A stretch of 24,685 nt of DNA, taken from Antrodiella citrinella (lineage: Eukaryota > Basidiomycota > Agaricomycetes > Polyporales > Steccherinaceae). The notes below the pieces were generated by a model. It searched no databases. It saw nothing but the letters and a program-made list of their open reading frames with translations, and was not told the origin of the DNA. Of the stretch, positions 20,418-24,685 are shown piece by piece (the stretch's first letter is position 1; each line of letters starts with the position of its first letter). A program made the translations under genes and the position numbers. The stretch lies in contig SGPM01000378.1 in assembly GCA_004802725.1 (NCBI GenBank), forward strand, positions 1 through 24,685, read 5' to 3'.

Positions 20418-22303
20418 TTCTATACGTACAGAGCAAGTACAAGGGGCAGATAGAGGGGGGTCCGAGTGATACCAAATGGAAACCCAAATTATGTCATGGC
20501 GGGAGTAGCAAGGAAGTGTGTGGGTGTGTGAGGGCTGAGAACGCGTACAAGCTGAACGAGCGAAGAAAAATTGTCCGCTGAACTTCTAAAAACGCGAATG
20601 ACAAAAAAGAACGAAAGACCGGGTGAACTTGTGCTGGGACAAGAGCAGGATGTAAAATGATATTTGTGGAGTGGTAGGTGCGATGTGATGGTGTGAGGAT
20701 GAGAGCGATGTGTGGTGATACAGATTAGTCGTCATCAAGGTCATGATCAGAAATCCCGAGTGGGCTGGAGAGAGGTAGGCGCAAGGTGAGATCATAGCAA
20801 GTTCTGTGATTGTGGATGGCTTGGCGACAAATCACGAATGTCTTGTTGAGGTGCTGTCGAGGAAGTAGCGTCGTCGGCTTTAATCACTAGTCTGGTCCGA
20901 TTTAAGGGACTTTGGCGAGGGGTCTGCAATAGCCTCTTTGGGATGTATGACACATGGGACGGCACGCGCGGCTTGCGATTAGATGATTTGAGCTCGTTCG
21001 TTGACATGCTCTTCTACCAAGTACATGCAGTACTCATGAGCTACGATTGCTGCTGTTATACTTCAAAGTTAATAGCTCAGCAATCCTCGGTGCTATCAGT
21101 GAGTCTGCAAATTCATCTGCGTGAAGTTCTCTCAACGGATCTCCACAGATTTCAGCCGTAGGTGCACTTTCTAGACGGTGTTGACTACTGGTAACTCGGT
21201 ACTAGTATTCATTGCTGAGGCGGGGATTGGGGACTGTACTACAAGGCTTATACAATCCTGCTGTGACCGCTCATCGCCTCAATCGCAAGCCCTTCTGGAC
21301 TGAACATCCCTTGAACACCCCTTCACGGAACCAGTGTATGTTTGGTAGTGGAACATCTGGTAATCTCAGGTGCGTGATTTCATCTCTATTCCTTCAGCTG
21401 ACACCCTTGCTGCCTTGCAAGGTTGCACTGTACTTCACATCCCTCATTGAGCTGCACCGCAACGACTCGGAGTCCCTCGCACACGGTGTCGAGATAGCTG
21501 CCATTGCCTGAGGCGTGAAGTTGCCGTGAACGTCCTCTCCGCTCTCCACCGTCCGGTCCATCTTCGGCACGATGTCAATCTTGAAGGCGATTGGGATGCA
21601 TGAGTGATTCCACTCGTTTCTGGAATCATGTGAGTTTGCTAGATTTTGGCTGAAGCATGCGTACTCACTGGTTCTATTCAAAGGTGTACAAGATGTCGTT
21701 GCAAGTTGGTACAAGCTCAGTACTGAAACTATCTGACATGAAGCAAGCTTCACCGCTAGCTGTGCAGATGCAGAATTTATCCAAGTTTCTGCATGATACG
21801 CAGAAGCTCTTCCCTTACCTCCCCCGTAATAGGATATATGGAATATGATAACTTGTTTATGTATGGCGAGACCTCTACTGTGTGCTCATTTCTGTTGATG
21901 CTGCAAGTTTGTCAGGACTCAAGTGCTACGAGGAAGCTCAGGCTCGTGCGACGTGCATGCACTCACAGTCTCGCAATCATAGTTGGGGGTTCAAGATCCG
22001 AATTGTATTATCTGCACCCTGCTCTACTGTATTGCTAGTACTGTTTACTTATCAATGGGATGGTCATTCTGCGCACCTGTTCAAAGTACTTGCTATTTAC
22101 TCTCAGACTGACACTGACCAGCCCATCGTGCTCCNAGGCTGCCGACATGTTTAGGGTAGGTCAAAACCCCTTCGAGTTGCAGCTTATCGCCGGCCTTATC
22201 GCCTATTGCAGGCCCCGCGCCAAAGGTCCTTATTTCGAAGCAGACCTTAACTACAGACGATCGACGCGGCAGCTCATCGGATTATTAAGGTTAGCCACGC
22301 AGA
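20418..22303. other. 1.9-kb gap with no supported gene
   Basis: Lies between the 3' ends of a plus-strand and a minus-strand gene, so it needs no promoter for either. A 119-codon open frame on the minus strand (21753-21394) has a fairly protein-like middle (DIVPKMDRTVESGEDVHGNF) but no recognisable family and no upstream or downstream exons I can join. One undetermined base stands at 22135. No repeats or RNA genes seen. Confidence 0.45.
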
Positions 22304-23530
22304 CTATTTAATCACCAGCGCGGGGCCCGCCTCCAAAATGACATCCTCTTCGCTTCCCTCTATTGAGTACTCGTCGCTGTCGTCGTCTTCCAACATAATC
22401 AGCTGCGCAGTCTTGCCCTTGCGCGAGTCCATCGCTCTTGGTCCCTCCTCGAGAATTGTATCACCGTTCTCCTCTGCCTGTATCGCCTCAGCCTCAGCTT
22501 CTACATCGGCAACGCTCGCCAGCTCGCGTTTGAAGTAATACCGCATGCCAACTGGGATCATGACACCAACAACAACCGCTGAAAGCAGGAAAAAATTCTT
22601 CCATGAGATCAGGTGGAAGTCGCTGACAGAGGTCATGTCGTCCAAGCTCCCTCCGATGGTGGTGTGAATGACGGACACGCCGAAAATGCCTAGCCATGTA
22701 CTGATCCAAAAGGGAACAATACCAATGCCAAGATGTGGGCATAGCACGTTGACGACCCAATGGGGTGGGAAGGGCGCGATGCGCAGTACAATGAGGAACG
22801 AAATGAGGTTGTCCTTTTGCGACTCAATCTTCTGCGCCCAAACGTCAAATCTGGATTGGAATTTGGGCATGGTGAGGAGAGCGGGTCCCAGGGCGGCACT
22901 GATGAAGTAGCAGAGCGTTGCGCCAGTTGCGACGCATGTGCATGCAAGAGGCAGCGCACGAGGGACGCCCCACACGGCACCACCGAGGATGGAGAGATAC
23001 ATGGAACCAGGTAGGGAGAATGCTTGTAGGCTGAGGAGTGTCGATCAACAATGCGAATCCCACTGCGAGTCCCAAGGATGTACGTACAAGAGGTATGTCG
23101 TCACATAGCAAATGACAATACGGTATGGGTAGATGTCTCTGTACTTCTTGAGCAGACCATTGAGAGCTTGCAGCTCCGGGAACGTCTTGGGGATTTTCAA
23201 ATACGGACGGTCCGCCCTGTGATGGCATAGTGAGCTTAACATTCAAGGGTCGTAGAAGGGTACGCACTCTTCGAGAGTCGGCAGGGCCAGCCACAAGGTG
23301 CCTCCGAGGAACGCGGTGCTCAGCACAAAAATAAGAGCCATCTTAAGGGTGGCATTGAAGAGGATTCTTCTTTGGGACGGTTGTGAAGGAGCAGTGGTGC
23401 CATACGAGCCGGACGACGTGTTGGAGAGCAACGCTGTGCGCTCTGCTGCGACGCCGTGGACGGTCGCCATGGAGTATTCGGATCTGTTGTCAGCGACGGG
23501 GGTGTTGTTGTCGCCGTCGATGTCAACCAT
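22304..23530 (-). CDS. VTT (DedA/TMEM41-like) membrane protein
   Basis: Exons 23530-23268, 23216-23088 and 23030-22304; 1119 nt, 372 aa. VTT proteins (TMEM41B, VMP1, yeast Tvp38) sit in ER or Golgi membranes, and several scramble phospholipids or support autophagy and lipid transport. The N-terminus is cytosolic and Ser/Thr-rich; the first membrane helix is about 62-83 (MALIFVLSTAFLGGTLWLAL). The VTT hallmark is FSLPGSMYLSILGGAVWG (135-152), followed by a Gly/Ala-rich helix (TGATLCYFISAALGPALL) and RIAPFPPHWVVNVLCPHLGI, the conserved R..P..P....N block. Two more helices follow (VPFWISTWLGIFG; FFLLSAVVVGVMIPVG), then an acidic tail (LEDDDSDEYSIEGSEEDV). The inner ATG at 23530 is preferred to 23569 because MVDIDGD begins a plausible cytosolic tail. 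It diverges from AP-3 beta. Confidence 0.9.
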
Positions 23531-23829
23531 GAGCGAGGGGGGCGGGACGGTGAGTAAGACGTTGAGCACGATGAGCGAGATGAGGAGAGGAGTCTGTCAA
23601 GTCTCGCCGCCTCACAGCTCTCGCCTGAATCCGGGCGCCTGTCCGCCATCGTGGGATCTCAGATTAAGTAAGTCGCTGTCCATTCCGGGCCATTTTAAAT
23701 CGGGCCGGTGTGCTGACTAATCAGCCACTATGTGCTCACTGAGTCGGAAGTGCACGTTCTTCCGAGTCCGCATTCAACATTCTCAATCTCTCTGCTCAGG
23801 CTGTATCTTCATGAACACACTCCCTCAAC
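23531..23829. promoter_or_regulatory. Shared divergent promoter, VTT gene / AP-3 beta
   Basis: Only 299 bp separate the two start codons, so both promoters must overlap here. A CATTTTAAATCG stretch near 23690-23702 is the only AT-rich core-like sequence. No other element is recognisable. Confidence 0.55.
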
Positions 23830-24685
23830 ATGGCCGGGATCAATCTCAATGCTATCACGGAAAATGCAACGCGCTTTGGTACGCGTTTGCAGGAGACCAT
23901 CTCCGAACACACACGCGAATTCGCCTTGTCTCGCGGGTCGAGCACCTCCTACTTTGACATGCCAGAGGAGCGAGTGCGCAATATCCGGAATCAGCTGGAC
24001 TCGAGCAGTGACAGGGAGAAGTTGGATGCGATGAAACGTTTGATAGCAGTGCGTACCATCCCCTTCTCGGTATCTATCCAATCAGCAAACCCTCATTCAC
24101 GCAGCTCATTTCCAAAGGTCGGAACGTCTCCGAGTTCTTTGCTCAGGTAGTCAAGAACGTTGCATCCCACAACATTGAAATCCGCAAGCTCGTTTACATC
24201 TATCTCTTGCGATATGCTGAGCAGGAACCCGATTTGGCGCTGCTGTCTATCAATACCTTCCAGAAGGACCTGTCCGATCCCAATCCGCTCATTCGTGCCA
24301 TGGCACTTCGTGTCCTGTCGGGCATTAGAGTGTCGATGATTGGTAGCATCGTAGTTCTGGCTATCAAGAAGTGTGCCGCGGACATAAGTCCGTACGTTAG
24401 AAAGGCCGCAGCGCTAGCCATACCCAAGCTCTTTAGGTGCGCTACCACTACTGCAACTCATTTTCATGTTGCAGCCCTCATGTATTCGTATAGTCTGGAT
24501 ACTGCGCATCAACCTGAACTGATCACAATCATATCTGGCCTTCTGCGAGATAAATCTCCGCTTTCCACGGGAAGTGTCATCGTCGCGTTCGAAGCGGTAT
24601 GCCCGACCAGACTGGACCTCTTGCACCAACATTACCGACGTCTATGTCGAACTCTTGTCGATATGGATGAATGGGGGCAGGCTAA
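23830..24685 (+). CDS. APL6: AP-3 complex subunit beta, N-terminal part
   Basis: Exons 23830-24048, 24105-24436 and 24494 to beyond the right edge; 247 codons, all in phase. AP-3 beta is a large subunit of the heterotetrameric adaptor that carries cargo from Golgi/endosomes to the vacuole or lysosome. The visible part is the adaptin trunk, made of Armadillo/HEAT-like helices: [74 protein letters not shown] and [20 protein letters not shown], all very close to fungal AP-3 beta. The ATG at 23830 is the first in frame and starts the usual short N-terminal leader. No lesion. Confidence 0.95.

Noticed and set aside
21394..21753. 119-codon minus-strand frame
   Set aside because: Part looks protein-like, but a GT-AG pair inside it (49 nt) would break the frame, and neither version joins to further exons or a known family. 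Left as unsupported.
1..24685. CRISPR arrays, rRNA genes, bacterial operons or phage genes
   Set aside because: None seen; the spliceosomal introns throughout rule out a prokaryotic source.

Overview
The window is eukaryotic and fungal. Genes are cut by many short introns (mostly 48-65 nt, GTNNGT...YAG), and the recognisable proteins are typical of mushroom-forming basidiomycetes (Agaricomycetes): a KDZ-family transposase, CWH43, AP-3 beta, a VTT/TMEM41-like membrane protein and a RhoGAP. Four N bases (13182, 13195, 13200, 22135) show it is draft sequence, so single-base lesions need resequencing before they are trusted.

Left part (1-7162, all minus strand) is a candidate transposon-derived block. 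It holds an eight-exon KDZ transposase gene (7162-3772), broken by what looks like one missing base near 4616. Next is a six-exon gene (3234-1907) with a viroplasmin/RNase H1 N-terminal-like domain. Last is a gene (1673 to beyond the left edge) with an HMG-box-like segment and a basic nuclear-targeting stretch. All three run in the same direction with gaps of 537 and 233 bp.

Middle (7163-10465) is about 3.3 kb with no supportable gene. It is rich in foldback structure: a 17-nt direct repeat flanking a hairpin, an 18-bp perfect inverted repeat, two larger foldbacks at 8014-8273 and a C-tract at 8693-8713. It may include the outer end of the transposon block or small non-autonomous elements.

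10466-12925 (minus) is a RhoGAP-like gene that appears degraded: two in-frame TAG codons and one frame change, with a Lys at the arginine-finger position.

Right part is mostly conserved gene space. CWH43 (13961-18201, plus) can be followed through 23 exons giving 1015 aa with no lesion and one GC-AG intron. Two small unrecognised genes follow (18472-19175 and 19678-20417, plus); they are tandem paralogs sharing two intron positions and a C-terminal HExxH...CxCG pattern. The first has an in-frame TAA at codon 17, which a 144-nt intron could remove. After a 1.9 kb gap, a VTT-domain gene (23530-22304, minus) and AP-3 beta (23830 onward, plus) diverge from a 299-bp shared promoter region. CWH43 (GPI-anchor lipid remodelling), the VTT protein and AP-3 beta all act in membranes or trafficking, but nothing in the sequence shows this neighbourhood is functional rather than coincidental.
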